Shown here piece by piece: positions 1 through 10,785 of a stretch of 64,000 bases of DNA (position 1 is its first letter; every line of letters begins with the position of its first letter). The translations under genes and the position numbers were made by a program. Source of the DNA: Sanghuangporus weigelae (Eukaryota > Basidiomycota > Agaricomycetes > Hymenochaetales > Hymenochaetaceae); the NCBI GenBank assembly GCA_033182465.1, contig CP137318.1, forward strand, positions 3,038,001 through 3,102,000, given 5' to 3'. Below the pieces are notes generated by a model. It did not search any database, was not told where the DNA came from, and worked only from the letters and a program-made list of their open reading frames with translations.

Positions 1-1971
1 ACTTTTGCTTTTTGACGCGGAATCGCCGGATGCATCTTTGGAGTCCTTTCCTTTACCTTTGCCTGAGTCTGACTTGATGCTTGCGCTGCTTGATCCTACC
101 TCGTTACCATTCAGAGTTGTGGCCTCCGTACTTGTCTCAGATTCGGCTATGGAGACCGTGTCTGGCGTGGAGGTCACAGTTGACGAACCAGAAGACGAGG
201 CGGACGAGGTCTGAGCTTTCATGCGGATTCGTAAAGCATGTTCAAACACAAGCTGAGTAATAATCCCTTCGCAACGAACGAGAGTGCCAGTCTTTTCGAT
301 AGTGATGGTGTCAGATGTATTATCGAGCAAGAAGAAATGAACCTTACCGTAAGGAAAATGTACCATTGCATCGCAGCCGTGCTTATAACGGGTCCAAGGA
401 AAAGCCAAGCTACCCAGACCCTACCATAAATGTGTCAGCTGCGAGTCTATCGTTAGACCGACCGACTGTACTGACCACGGACGGACAGTTGCATCCGAAC
501 CTCCTGTCTCCAAAAAACTGAACTTATGTTAGATATGGTTAGATATTTTTGAAAAGGACGACTAACTTCAAGAGCTGTTTGATTCCAATCGGACTGGCAA
601 CAGGTCATACGTCAAAGGAAATTCCAAATACAAAAGAAACAGAAACGAAGTTGCCTCGTTGGTCAAGTGGACACACCTTGAGAACATTGCGAGAACTCTA
701 ACGACAGTCATAGTGACTATCCCCAAGTACTCTCCACCTGAAGCTGACTTAGAAGGCATCTAAGCTCTATATAACAACGGACTTACGAAAAACCTTCATG
801 AGACCAAAGAAAAGATGTTCCCTCTTCGCACCAGCAAAGGGATCAAGATACCTGAAGCTGCGATTTTTTAGGTTCTTCGCGCGATCATAGTCTGCTAAAG
901 GAGGAAGCTCGCTCGCGGGGAGATGAGGAATACGATAAGCCTTAAAAATGATGGGGTCGAGGAAAGAATATAGGATGAGTGAGAGTAATGGTGCAGTCTG
1001 TTCCGGATTCGGCTCTGTCGCTGGATCCTGATGAAAGATGTGTTAAAAGAGGCTGTTGAAAGAAGTGATTATCAAACCTTCGGATCTACAGGCATGTATG
1101 GTCTAGGAATGAGGAGTGGAATGGCAACTGCCGTCGCAGTCAGAACAACGAGCTTTGGCCATAGCAACATATCCAACATGTCGGCAGGTTGAAGATCGTA
1201 TGTTGCGAGAGGCCAGATGTCACGATACATGAAAATCGCCCAGGTAAACAGCAAGACGGAAACTGCATGCGCGTTCGCAGACCGAGACCAGAGACGCTTC
1301 ACTGCAACAGACGCCAAGGCCAGGAAGGAAGTATAAGTCTGCAGATGGATAAGTATCCAATAGTGAATATAATCCAAAGAAACTCACATAGGTTAGACAT
1401 AGCGCAACCTGCAACCATTCAGCCTCTGTGAACGCGTCAGAACTTGCATGTTTCTTCTTTTTCTTCTTTTTCTTCAAAACTTCTAGGATCCCTGTTTGGC
1501 GGTCATTTTCGTCGTTAACCAACGTGGCGATAGTCAGGCCAACGAGAGCCAGACATCCAAGGAGGCGGAGCATCTTATACGCGAATATGACTGGACCTCC
1601 CTTTGCATCAATGTGCATTTTGATATCGGCAAGGATTCCTCCATGCTCCGGTACATCCTGACCGATCCCATCATCTATTTCTTCAGTGTTTGGTTTACGA
1701 AACGCGCGTGTCACCAGGGAACGGACTGGTTTAAGGCCAAGAACGCCCTTGAGAATAATGAAGACTGCGGACAACGCAGCGAAGTAAGCCGGAAATAGCA
1801 GCGTATTTTTCCAGACACTGCACCAGGGGCGCAGAAAGAAAGAAATAATCAGCCGCGTAAACAAGGAACAAGGAAAGTACGAACGCACGTATGGCGCGGC
1901 GGTAGACCAAAGACCATGACTGCTACGTTCGACTCGGGGCTGAGAACGAGCTGCGGCCAATGGGCGCCCAT
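1..1971 (-). CDS. ABCC-family (MRP/Ybt1-like) ABC transporter, N-terminal part, cut by left edge
   Basis: Only the N-terminal membrane region and the start of the first transmembrane domain lie in the window; both ATP-binding cassettes would be beyond position 1. Family marks in reading order are several hydrophobic segments, then SFLDPIIFKAYR, then a DPFAGAKREHLFFGLM block, then SSPIGIKQLL and YLETGGSDATVRPW. These are typical of basidiomycete full-length ABCC pumps that move conjugates or bile-acid-like compounds across the vacuolar or plasma membrane. The left end holds the Ser/Lys-rich cytoplasmic loop after CEGIITQLVFEHALRIR. At least five short introns were joined by eye, for example about 747-795. 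A run of eight lysines lies near 1445-1470. The start at 1971 is tentative: the longer open frame to 2113 has no ATG, and a 1971 start needs one intron ending just before VWKNTLLFPAY. Family call is firm; substrate is unknown. Confidence 0.85.
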
Positions 1972-2429
1972 GATATGGAAAGAGATAGAGCGAAAGACGA
2001 CGAGTCAGAAAGAAAGGGTGTGAGGAAGAAGGGATACAAAGGTAAGGTACCACAGTAACAGCGCTGAACCATATGGAGTGCAGATCTCGACTATCAACTA
2101 ACTTGGGTCCCACTCCGTCCGGGTAATTCCTCCCAGGGAATATGCTATAGCCAATCAGGTCTAGTTCAGCGCATTAATGTTGACGTTGTCGGGATGCGTA
2201 GCGCACTGTGATAGCATTCGCGCGCATAGAACTAATACTGAGCTGCGCTTCAATAAAATGAATTTATTTGACTAGCCTGTAATTATCTGTAGGTACTAAG
2301 TTAGGGATCGACGCCAGTTCATGATCAACTCAAGAAGCACATCACGTGAAGTCCTAATTTGGTGAACACGCCGTTCACTGTTCGTCTACTACACTACGAC
2401 TTACAAGTCGTGCTCCTCGAACCACAGCA
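1972..2429. promoter_or_regulatory. Divergent promoter between ABC transporter and RhoGAP gene, with TCACGTGA box
   Basis: This stretch separates two genes pointing away from each other. It holds a palindromic TCACGTGA at 2342-2349, a class of E-box bound by bHLH factors in fungi, 81 bases before the RhoGAP start. The function of the box here is inferred. No supported gene was seen. Confidence 0.4.
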
Positions 2430-5400
2430 ATGTCTTCTCCTCCGGAGAGCGCGCCAACACCGCGAGTTTCGACAAGTGACAGGACTCAGCAGGGCCCGAT
2501 CTCCATCTTCGAGCTCCACCTCAGATATCTCCAGGATTCGTATCTCAGTTTCTTCCAGGAGAGGTTCGTGTCTCCTAGCCACCTCTCGTATACATTCGGT
2601 CCTCTGACTTGTAAGACTAGAGCAAAGATCGAGGAGTCCTAGTAAGCATCCGGCTGTAGATCCGTTCTGTACTTGTCTTTCTGAGATTCGTCAGTGTCGA
2701 CTCTCTGTTGCGCTTGCATAAGAAAACGAAGACTATCGATACCTATCTCGACCATGGAACAGAACCAAGCTCAGTACGCCAGGTCTGGTCGGAAGTTCGA
2801 GACGGACTAGAAAGAGGTTAGCATAGCAGTCCTGATACATGATGATGCTCGCGCCTCTAATGACAGCTGCGCGTGCATTGTAGAGGCCCAGTGTCGAATG
2901 GCCTTCGTTTCAGCCCTGACTGTGGACGTCATCAATCCAATCGTCTCGCTCAGGGTCAGTTTCTCACTCACGTCACCAGCTTATACTTTTGAACATTTTC
3001 CTCAGGAAACTCAAGATCGAACGCGAAAACGCATCAAAGACGACCTTAAGGAGTCTGCCGCCGCTCATCAGGATTATCTCGATAATGTACTACCGAGGCT
3101 GAAACGAACATACTTCAAGAAATGTCAGGACGTCGAGGTATGCGTGCGATTAAATCCCTATATAGAGGTTTTGAAGTCAGGTTCTTAGGACAATAAGTTG
3201 AATGCATTGTCTCCACCACCTCCCGGGTCCACAGAGGCATCGGTTGCCCTTAGCCCCACCAGATCTAATCCCAATACAAACCCGGTCGTCACAAACCCTC
3301 AGCCCTTGAGGCCACTTTCTCGGCGTGCTTCCGGTCACCATCCTCAATCACGCAATCGTTCACCGTCTGCGTCGAATCCTCTCCATGACCTTGCTAATCA
3401 AGGTGGGTACTGATGATTCAATGCTAGCCCAATTCCGAATGAAAATTATTTCTCTAGGGAAGAGACAGCTTAACCAGCTAATGACATTCCTTGACAATAA
3501 AGGAGGCTCTCTCAAAGAAGGCGTCACTGGTGGAAAAGGAGACACGGCTGTACGATCAGTGCGAGCAAAGCGCGAAGCAGATGAAGCAGGTGCTTTCTAC
3601 TGCTTATGATACCTATTGGTCCGTACTGATTGGGCTTTATTTCAGATAAGGAATACAGGAAAGGTATACATTGGCTCGAGACACTCAGGCTCCGCCGGTC
3701 CAAGATCTTGGAAGGAGCGTTTCAGGTGAGTAATCCCGGATCCGTGAGCTGTCCATTTGACAATCTATTTATCAGAGTTTGGAACTCTTTATCGATGAAT
3801 CAGCATTGCAAATTAAAAACGCTCTGGAGAAATACACGGCAAACATGCTGTAAGCCGGGATTTCGTGCATCCTCTGAAATTGACTGATGATAATTCAGGG
3901 CAACTAGCACCACAGTAGCCCACCTTGCTTCCCACGCACAGAGTTTCATAACTCATGTCTCGCCACAGAAAGACCTTGCATCCGTGGCTGCATTAAAACC
4001 GCGATACATCAAGCAGTCGATTCCGAAGCGAACGCTCTATACGAACTATTACGTGGGGGACTGTAATGACCTCATCTTTGGTGTGAGTCTTGTAGATTAC
4101 GCAACATCCCGTGGTCTTCAGGATGGAGAGATTCCAAAGTTGGTACAGCTGTGTATCGAAGAGGTTGACAAACGGGGTCTTAATTCAGAGGGCGTTTATC
4201 GGGTTGGTAGTCGTTCATTTTCCCCCCAAGAAATGTCTCTGAGATTTACGCAGGTGTCCGGGCGTCATGCTGCAGTTCAGGAGGTGAGTCTCAAAGCTAG
4301 TTCGGGACGTGATTAATGCTGACTTTCGGCACTGAAGATGATGCACCAGGTGGAGAGGGACGAGAAGAATTTCCAGTTCTATCCTTCCGATGACGTGTTC
4401 GTGATAGCGTCTTTACTCAAGGTACGTCCGTTCATTCCCCTATGAACGAATTTGGCTGATTACGACGTAGCAATATTTGCGCGAACTCCCGGAGCCTCTG
4501 TTCAAGTTTTCATTGGAGGATCGTATGAAGCACACAGAAGGATTAGGCAAGTGCTTGCGCTGACAACATAAACCGACCACTAATTTTCGTGGGATTTCTT
4601 AGAGGAGCATGTTCAGAACAACTTCCTTTTCCTTCGTGGAAGGCTGCGTAGACTTCCTGCAGTACATCAGGCCACACTCAAGGCGCTTGTCGAACATCTC
4701 GCGCGTATAGCTGCAAATAGCGAGCGGAACAAAATGGATCCCAAGAACTTGGCTATCATTTTTGGTGGGGTGGTCTTTGGCGAAGATGAATTGTCTAAAG
4801 CTTCGGATCTATTGGCAATGCAATCTTGGAAGGTTCGTTATGATCAATGTGACTACAATCTAAATAATTGAATCGCATTCTTTATAGGATTCGTTGATGG
4901 AGGATATTATTGTCCACGCAAACATCCTTTTCGACGACCGCGCTGGAGCAATACCCAGCCAAAAGTCATTACAGTCCATGACTTCGCTTCCCGTCGAGGC
5001 TGCGATAGTTCCTTCAAGCAAGAGTAGCTCTTCGAGCGATAGCGAATATGGCTCGTCATATGCGCAAACATCTAGTGCATTACTCCGGCCTGAGAAGTCG
5101 GAAGCCGAATCATCACCTACTCAGGATTTCGCACCACCTTTGCCACCACGACCGGGCAACAGTATCCATCCGTCACATCGCTCGGTAAATCAATCGCGAG
5201 TAACCGATTCTGAGACAGAGGATGAAGCTCCGCCTGCACTTCCTCCCCGGCCAATAGCTAGATCAGAAGGACAGGCGATGCATACTTCCGAGGGATCTGT
5301 GTCTGAATCCCAGTCTTCGCTCATTTCGGATCGACTTGGCGATACGCTGGTCGGAACTGAACCCACTATGCCGTCGGCTGGACCTAGTTCGCCGACCTCC

Positions 5401-5520
5401 GTCCGCTCGGCTCAAGTTCAGCGGTTCGATGCCACGCATACCGATGATAGTGCAGAGACCGACGTCGACCAGCAAACGACATCTATCCGACGCTCACACG
5501 AGACCTCGTCTAGCTCATAG
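2430..5520 (+). CDS. RGD1: F-BAR / RhoGAP protein (Rgd1-like)
   Basis: GTPase-activating protein for Rho-type GTPases, expected at curved plasma membrane and growth sites. The first exon (FELHLRYLQDSYLSFFQER) and exons to about 3190 form an F-BAR membrane-binding domain, with a long helical stretch including RKRIKDDLKESAAAHQDYL. A low-complexity Ser/Pro region follows (3200-3400). The RhoGAP domain runs from about 4080 (IPKLVQLCIEEVDKRGL, then EGVYRVSGRHAAV) to about 4900. The arginine finger lies in YRVSGR, which forms only after splicing of 4212-4254. KYLRELPEPLFKF-type and NKMDPKNLAIIFG motifs follow. The C-terminus is Ser-rich with proline clusters such as APPLPPRPGN and APPALPPRP, likely SH3 ligands. 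The ATG at 2430 is the first in frame and gives the expected F-BAR N-terminus. About a dozen short introns are needed; exact borders near 3410-3960 are unsure. Confidence 0.85.
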
Positions 5521-6014
5521 CGAGGGGATTAAGGAAACCCATTGTATTCTTTGGCTTAGCCTTCCGAACAACGCTACTATTTACGATTTGTTACTTTTCG
5601 ATTGCATGTGGTACAATTTGTTTTCTACGGCGTTGCGCGTGCAGTCGCTTTGCGAAATGATTCGCTGTGTGCTATGTCTTATTGTACTTTCCTTTTCCTT
5701 CTTCGTTTAAGAAACACACCAACTGTATACACTCCGAACAGCTGTTGATTACTTGTAGCAGACCGTGTCCATCAATGTTTTACTTCTATATTCCTGTAGT
5801 CCTTTATCACTTTGAACTATCGGTATGTCGCATAATAAGAATATTACTGTCTGTATTCCACCATCATCATAGAAATAGGACCTGTCGATGAAGCGAAATG
5901 CGCCTGGAAAAATGTTCCCAGAGGAAAAATATGTAAGAGTGGTGGTTTGGATTTGAGTGGACTCGGTAATTGTACATGATTCTTCTGTACCCCTTGTGAT
6001 GATGATCATAAGTG
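5521..6014. other. Convergent intergenic region
   Basis: This is space between two genes that end facing each other, so it should hold both 3' untranslated regions. It is T-rich near 5680-5710. Small open frames here have no coding character, and I see no other feature. Confidence 0.5.
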
Positions 6015-8218
6015 TCATACAGTTGTCGTATGTGTGTTACTTCTCCTGATTCTTGACACTAAAGGACGCTCCCCTCCATAAAAGAAGTTGGCCAAACTGC
6101 ATAACGCGAACATCATTGATCCGTAAATGAGCATTACTGTCCAACCGCCCTTTACATGCGAATATATTTGCCCGGCCGCGATCGGTCCAACTTGACGAGG
6201 TAAGAACTAAGGAAATTGTGGGAAGTGTTTGTATTCGTACCTGCTGAACCGGCGCCGTACATAACGTTGAAAAATCCATAAATGTGCCCGACTATGAAGC
6301 ACGTAATTTTAGCAGAGGACATGTACTCAGAGGTCACTACTTACAGCCGACACCATTCTTATTTCTCACGATGGAACTAAGTTCAGACGTCAATGGTGGC
6401 ACAACTGCTGACATCATGAAATCTGAGAAAAAATTGAACGAAATTCGACTACGAAACAAGAAAGAACCACTTACTAGCAAGGGCAAAACAAGCGATGAAG
6501 AATGCAAGATGACCTCGGATCACCATGAGGGCATACCAAGGGACTGCCAATGCAAGACAGACGACTGTGATCCATTCCACTCCGGACCGATCAGAAATCC
6601 ACCCAGAAATCGGCGACGCTAAATCAAAAGAGTAAGGTATGCAGTACCTGTGTTGAAGGATAGGATACGACAAACCAAAGACAGCAGCGATTGCACTTGC
6701 TAAAATAACTAGACCGACTTTCGTAGAGTTGAAGTTGTATAAATCTTGTAACCGTAGAGCTAATGTGGGCTCTAAGCCAGCATAAACGATTCTTCAATTA
6801 CATGTCAGCAATTTCTGTGGATGATCATAGACTATCAATTGCTTGCCCGTAGATTAGAATACTAGAGAGAGCCACGATCGTCCGTCTAGATGTGAACATA
6901 AACTTCCAAACCTGATATTCCGGGAGTCTATAGGCGACTGAGGGTCCAGGAGCTCGGATTGCATCATCCCCCTTCTGTTCGTTACTTTCATGTGTCGTTT
7001 CTCTAGGCACTGATGCTTCTGAGACTTGTGGATAAGCGTCATCAGCCCGAGTAGCTATGTGACTGGTTGAACCCTGCAACACCGTTGACAGCTTAAAGCT
7101 GGGATTACCCTCTGTCCTGATAGTCTCGAGCGGTACCGCAGGATCGTAACCCCAGCGAAGCGCATCTTTCCTCTCAACAACGAGCAATCTTCCAAGGAAA
7201 TCGAAACCAGTCACTATAATTCCAAAGATAAATGGAGAACGGAAACCGAAACGATCATAAAGAGCCCCTCCGACTGGAGGTGCTGCCAGCATTCTGATAC
7301 GATACAAGTTAGGACTAATGCCGTGCGATTTTGTGAGTAGCAATCGAACATACCCGACAGTAAGTCCAGTCATTGCTAGACCGAGTTGCACTAAAAATCG
7401 AATGGAACAATAAACTGCGAAGCTTCAGTTAGTGTCGCACTACTCACACCCGATCTTATCTTCAGGAACTGTGTCTGCACTATACAAAAGGTAAGTGGTT
7501 ATCAAGAATTCGTAAGAGATTTCCTGTTCAACCAAACTTACAGAAGAGCGAGACCGATAACCCAGACCACGCACGAGCTTATGCCCTGCAGAATTCGCGC
7601 GATAATCATCACAGGATAATTGGGTGCTTCCATAAACATCACCAAACTACCCGTAAGGCTCAATAGGCCCCAAAGCATCGGCGAGCGACGCATTTGATAT
7701 TTCTCAGAGAACCAAGAACATATTGGAGAAACTAGATACCCTTGTCAGTAATAGCCTGATATCAATACGAGTGCAGGATGTAGACCTATCACTAGGGCAA
7801 TGGACTAAGTAATTCATATGTAAAATGTCAGGATCATTAGGTGAGCATAGAAAATAGCATACATATGCGAAGAGCAGCCAACCAGTAAGAGCTGATGGCG
7901 AACCGTAGCCGAGCTTTTCGAGCTGAAATGGGACAACCGGAATTATGACAGAGTAGACCATCAGGTCAGTCAGCAAACCTAATTTGTTCATCAGGGTAGT
8001 TAGTCTGATAGATCTACGATATGAGAGAGATTTCCTGTCACCATATCCAACAACTTCAATGTGACCAAGTTAGCGATACATTTGAGCTGATGAGAATGAG
8101 AAGTGCACAGGTACTGACTCAAAGTGATGAACCAAACAGATGAGCGCCATTTCAAACCCCAAGGCTTGCCCCGTGTATGCAATAATCTAGGTGATTGCAT
8201 ATTTGAAGGCAGGTCCAT
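6015..8218 (-). CDS. MFS transporter (DHA1-like drug/amine permease)
   Basis: Proton-coupled membrane permease of the major facilitator superfamily. The first membrane helix is GLLTDLMVYSVIIPVVPFQL, followed by an ALTGWLLFAY helix. Mid-protein is QLGLAMTGLTVG then APPVGGALYDRFGFRSPF, a typical motif-C/helix-5 region. A hydrophilic central loop with ERKDALRWGYDP lies near 7030-7170. The C-terminal half ends with helices containing GHIYGFFNVMYGAGSAVGP and GGWTVMLIYGSMMFALCSL, then stops at 6015. The ATG at 8218 starts a short charged N-terminus; the intron or introns between 8000 and 8120 could not be fixed with certainty. Layout agrees with the 12-helix vesicular-amine-like fungal subfamily. 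Substrate cannot be told. It is tail-to-tail with the RhoGAP gene and in the same direction as PHO85. Confidence 0.8.
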
Positions 8219-8659
8219 GCATTAACATTTGTTACGGTAGTCGGCGAGGATATTAAGGGTGCTAGTGGTGTTTTCGGATTAATGTTCTATTCAAGTCGGG
8301 CTTATACTGGCTGACTCAGTCGGAGTCGGAATCCAGTAGCCAATGAGAATGCGTATTCGTATTGGTCAGACCACGATGGCGCCATTTGGCCACCGACAGC
8401 GTATCATGTAAGTAGTCGAACCTACACACTCGTGCGTAGTCAGTCTAGTCTACGTCTATGTGCTTTCTGGCAAAAAAAAACAAGGTAGTGAACAGCCACT
8501 TTCCATTTTTGACACCTAGTCGACAGAGTAATGGCACCTCGATACGATACAGTCGCCGTCCAGACCTGCTTATAGAAATACACGATCTCATTTCGCTAAA
8601 GTTTTGTGTTACGGGGCAGTGGCGAAATATACTCGTACACGATAAAATTCGTACATTCA
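8219..8659. other. Spacer between PHO85 end and MFS start
   Basis: Both flanking genes run on the minus strand, so this holds the PHO85 3' untranslated region and the MFS promoter. An open plus-strand frame crosses 8458-8856, but it overlaps the PHO85 tail and lacks coding character. Nothing else was seen. Confidence 0.4.
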
Positions 8660-10167
8660 TCAGCTGTGTCCATATGCTTGCGGTGCGTACTGCGAAACAG
8701 CATCGTATCCTGATTGACCCTGCGCATTCTGAGAATACGCGGCCTGCATCATCTGACGCTGAGCTTGGGCCTGGGCCTGGGCTTGCGCGTGCGCGCGTGC
8801 CTGGGCTTGAGCTTGCGCTTGCGCTGCGGCATGCGAAGAATACATTGGTTGCATAGGTTGTACGTATTGCGGAGGTTGCTGCTGAACTTGGCCCTGGAAA
8901 GGATAGTTATACAAGGGTGGTGCCATCGTTCCCGTGGCTGAGGAATTTCCGACATTGTAGACGTTTGGAGCAGTGCTCGTGAAATACGGATGACTCAAAG
9001 CTTCTGCTGCGGTAATTCGCTTGGCCGGATCAAACTGAAGGAGTCGTTCAAGAAGATCACATGCTACACAACAAGATATCAGTGCCGGAATTTTCAGAGA
9101 GGAGATGACCTACCTTGGGGAGACGCTTTGGGAATTATTTGTTGAAACGGGATTTTAGGGTATCTTGGATATTGTTTGAGTGTTATTTCGGGCTACACCA
9201 AGCACTCATCAGACACTGGCTCGCGAACATCTATTTGGTTTATAGCACTCACAGAGTCAGCAGCAATCTTCCTCAAGGTCCGCTCATCAGGTGTGCCAAC
9301 TATGCGCATGATATGCAGAAGCTGATCCTGATTGTCCCGCCCGCGGAAAAGTGGAACACCAGATATCATTTCAGCAAAAATACACCCGCACGACCAAACA
9401 TCGATCGAAGTGTTGTATGTCCTTGATCCAAGAAGGACGTCTGGTGCACGATACCATAACGTCACGACCTGCAGATACTCCTTGGTAAAAAAAATCAACA
9501 TAGCTACGCCTGTGTCCACTTACTTCGTTTGAGAAAGTGTTGACTGGAACACCAAAAGCACGGGCAAGCCCGAAGTCACCGATTTTTAACTCTCCCTTTC
9601 GATTAATCAAAAGATTCTGCGGTTTGAGATCACGATGAAGGACACGATTTTCGTGACAAAATGCGGTGCCCTTCAATAGCTGGTACATAAAACTGCGAAC
9701 TGTGGCTGGATCAAGAGCACCACGATCTCCGTGTGTATCCATATACTTCTTCAGGTCCTGCTCGCAGTACTCGAATATGAGTACGAGCTTTGTTTCGGTG
9801 TGAATAACGTCGTGCAAGCGGACAATATTGACGTGTTTGAGCTCTTTCATGAGGGAAATCTCCCGGATGGCTGTAGACGGAGTCCCTTCCTCTGCATCAA
9901 GGTGGATTTCCTTCAAAGCCACTATCTCATTCGTAGTCCGTGATCGACCCTATTGAGATGGCTCAAGACGTTTCCAATCATGCACACACGGATGCGTACC
10001 TTGTATACCGTGGCATAAGTTCCTTCACCTATGATAATGCATTGAGGGCTAGTATTGCAATACATTTCTTGAGTAGTGACGCACCCAGTTTCTCAAGCTT
10101 AAGGACAGGTCAGTTGCATCCTCAAAATATATATACGGAGCTCGTAGCGCACCTGCACGTAGTTCAT
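8660..10167 (-). CDS. PHO85: Cyclin-dependent kinase Pho85
   Basis: Cyclin-dependent Ser/Thr kinase that in yeast controls phosphate response, glycogen and cell cycle together with Pcl cyclins. After splicing, MNYVQ joins LEKLG then [17 protein letters not shown], the glycine loop. ALKEI carries the catalytic lysine. The cyclin-binding helix is [15 protein letters not shown]. Catalytic [11 protein letters not shown] and DFG ([11 protein letters not shown]) are intact. The activation loop reads PVNTFSNEV then [14 protein letters not shown], the Pho85/CDK5 form. After the kinase fold comes [14 protein letters not shown] and a long Gln/Ala tail (8690-8880) of AQAQ repeats, beyond what yeast Pho85 has. 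At least six introns; the start ATG at 10167 is chosen because MNYVQ-LEKLGEG matches the family N-terminus and an upstream in-frame stop precedes it. Confidence 0.93.
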
Positions 10168-10785
10168 CGGGGTGTTCGATCCAAAGGGTGCCAGTTTGAA
10201 GACTTTGATGGTGCACCGAAGAGATCCTTATGTATTACAAAAGAAGAAGAGACGAGACGTGGAAGAACTGCCGTGCACAGGTTTGTCTGTGCGTGGCTCG
10301 ACCGATCTGGCCCGATCACAATGACAAAAGGAAAGACAAGAGATACGAATTGTTGAAGGGTTGTTGTGTGCGGTGCCCCGCCTTTTATAATCGGGATAAC
10401 GAAACGGCAAGTGGCAGATCGTGATCAAGTGTTGAAACGAAATTGGTTTCTAGCTTAGTAGCTAAGTCAGACTAGCTTCCACGTGCACGGGTGACTGACG
10501 CAGATCACGTGATTTAGAATATAATATATATTTCTCGTGTTCTCCTGTCATGTTGATTTTTTTTCCATGAACAGGAAAACATATATTCGCGGTATATATA
10601 TCCCTACAGATTTTTTTGAGAGTACTAGTGTAAATATTAGTACTATTGTATAATGCGCAAGGACGTTAGTTGAAACAATCTACCGAGTCGATCGACGTAT
10701 TTCCTTTTGCAGTTGATCGACGCAAAAAGTTTTAGTTTTCAGAAGAAACAGAAAGCTCAGGACGTACTCAGTTCTTCATATTGTC
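10168..10785. promoter_or_regulatory. Divergent PHO85/UTP5 promoter with two CACGTG boxes
   Basis: 618 bases separate two start codons pointing away from each other. Two CACGTG hexamers lie at 10480-10485 and 10506-10511, the second within TCACGTGA. A run of AT-rich TATA-like sequence follows at 10518-10535, with a second near 10595-10603. CACGTG is the core site of bHLH factors such as Pho4 and Cbf1 in yeasts. A role in phosphate or ribosome-biogenesis control here is inference from position only. Confidence 0.5.
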
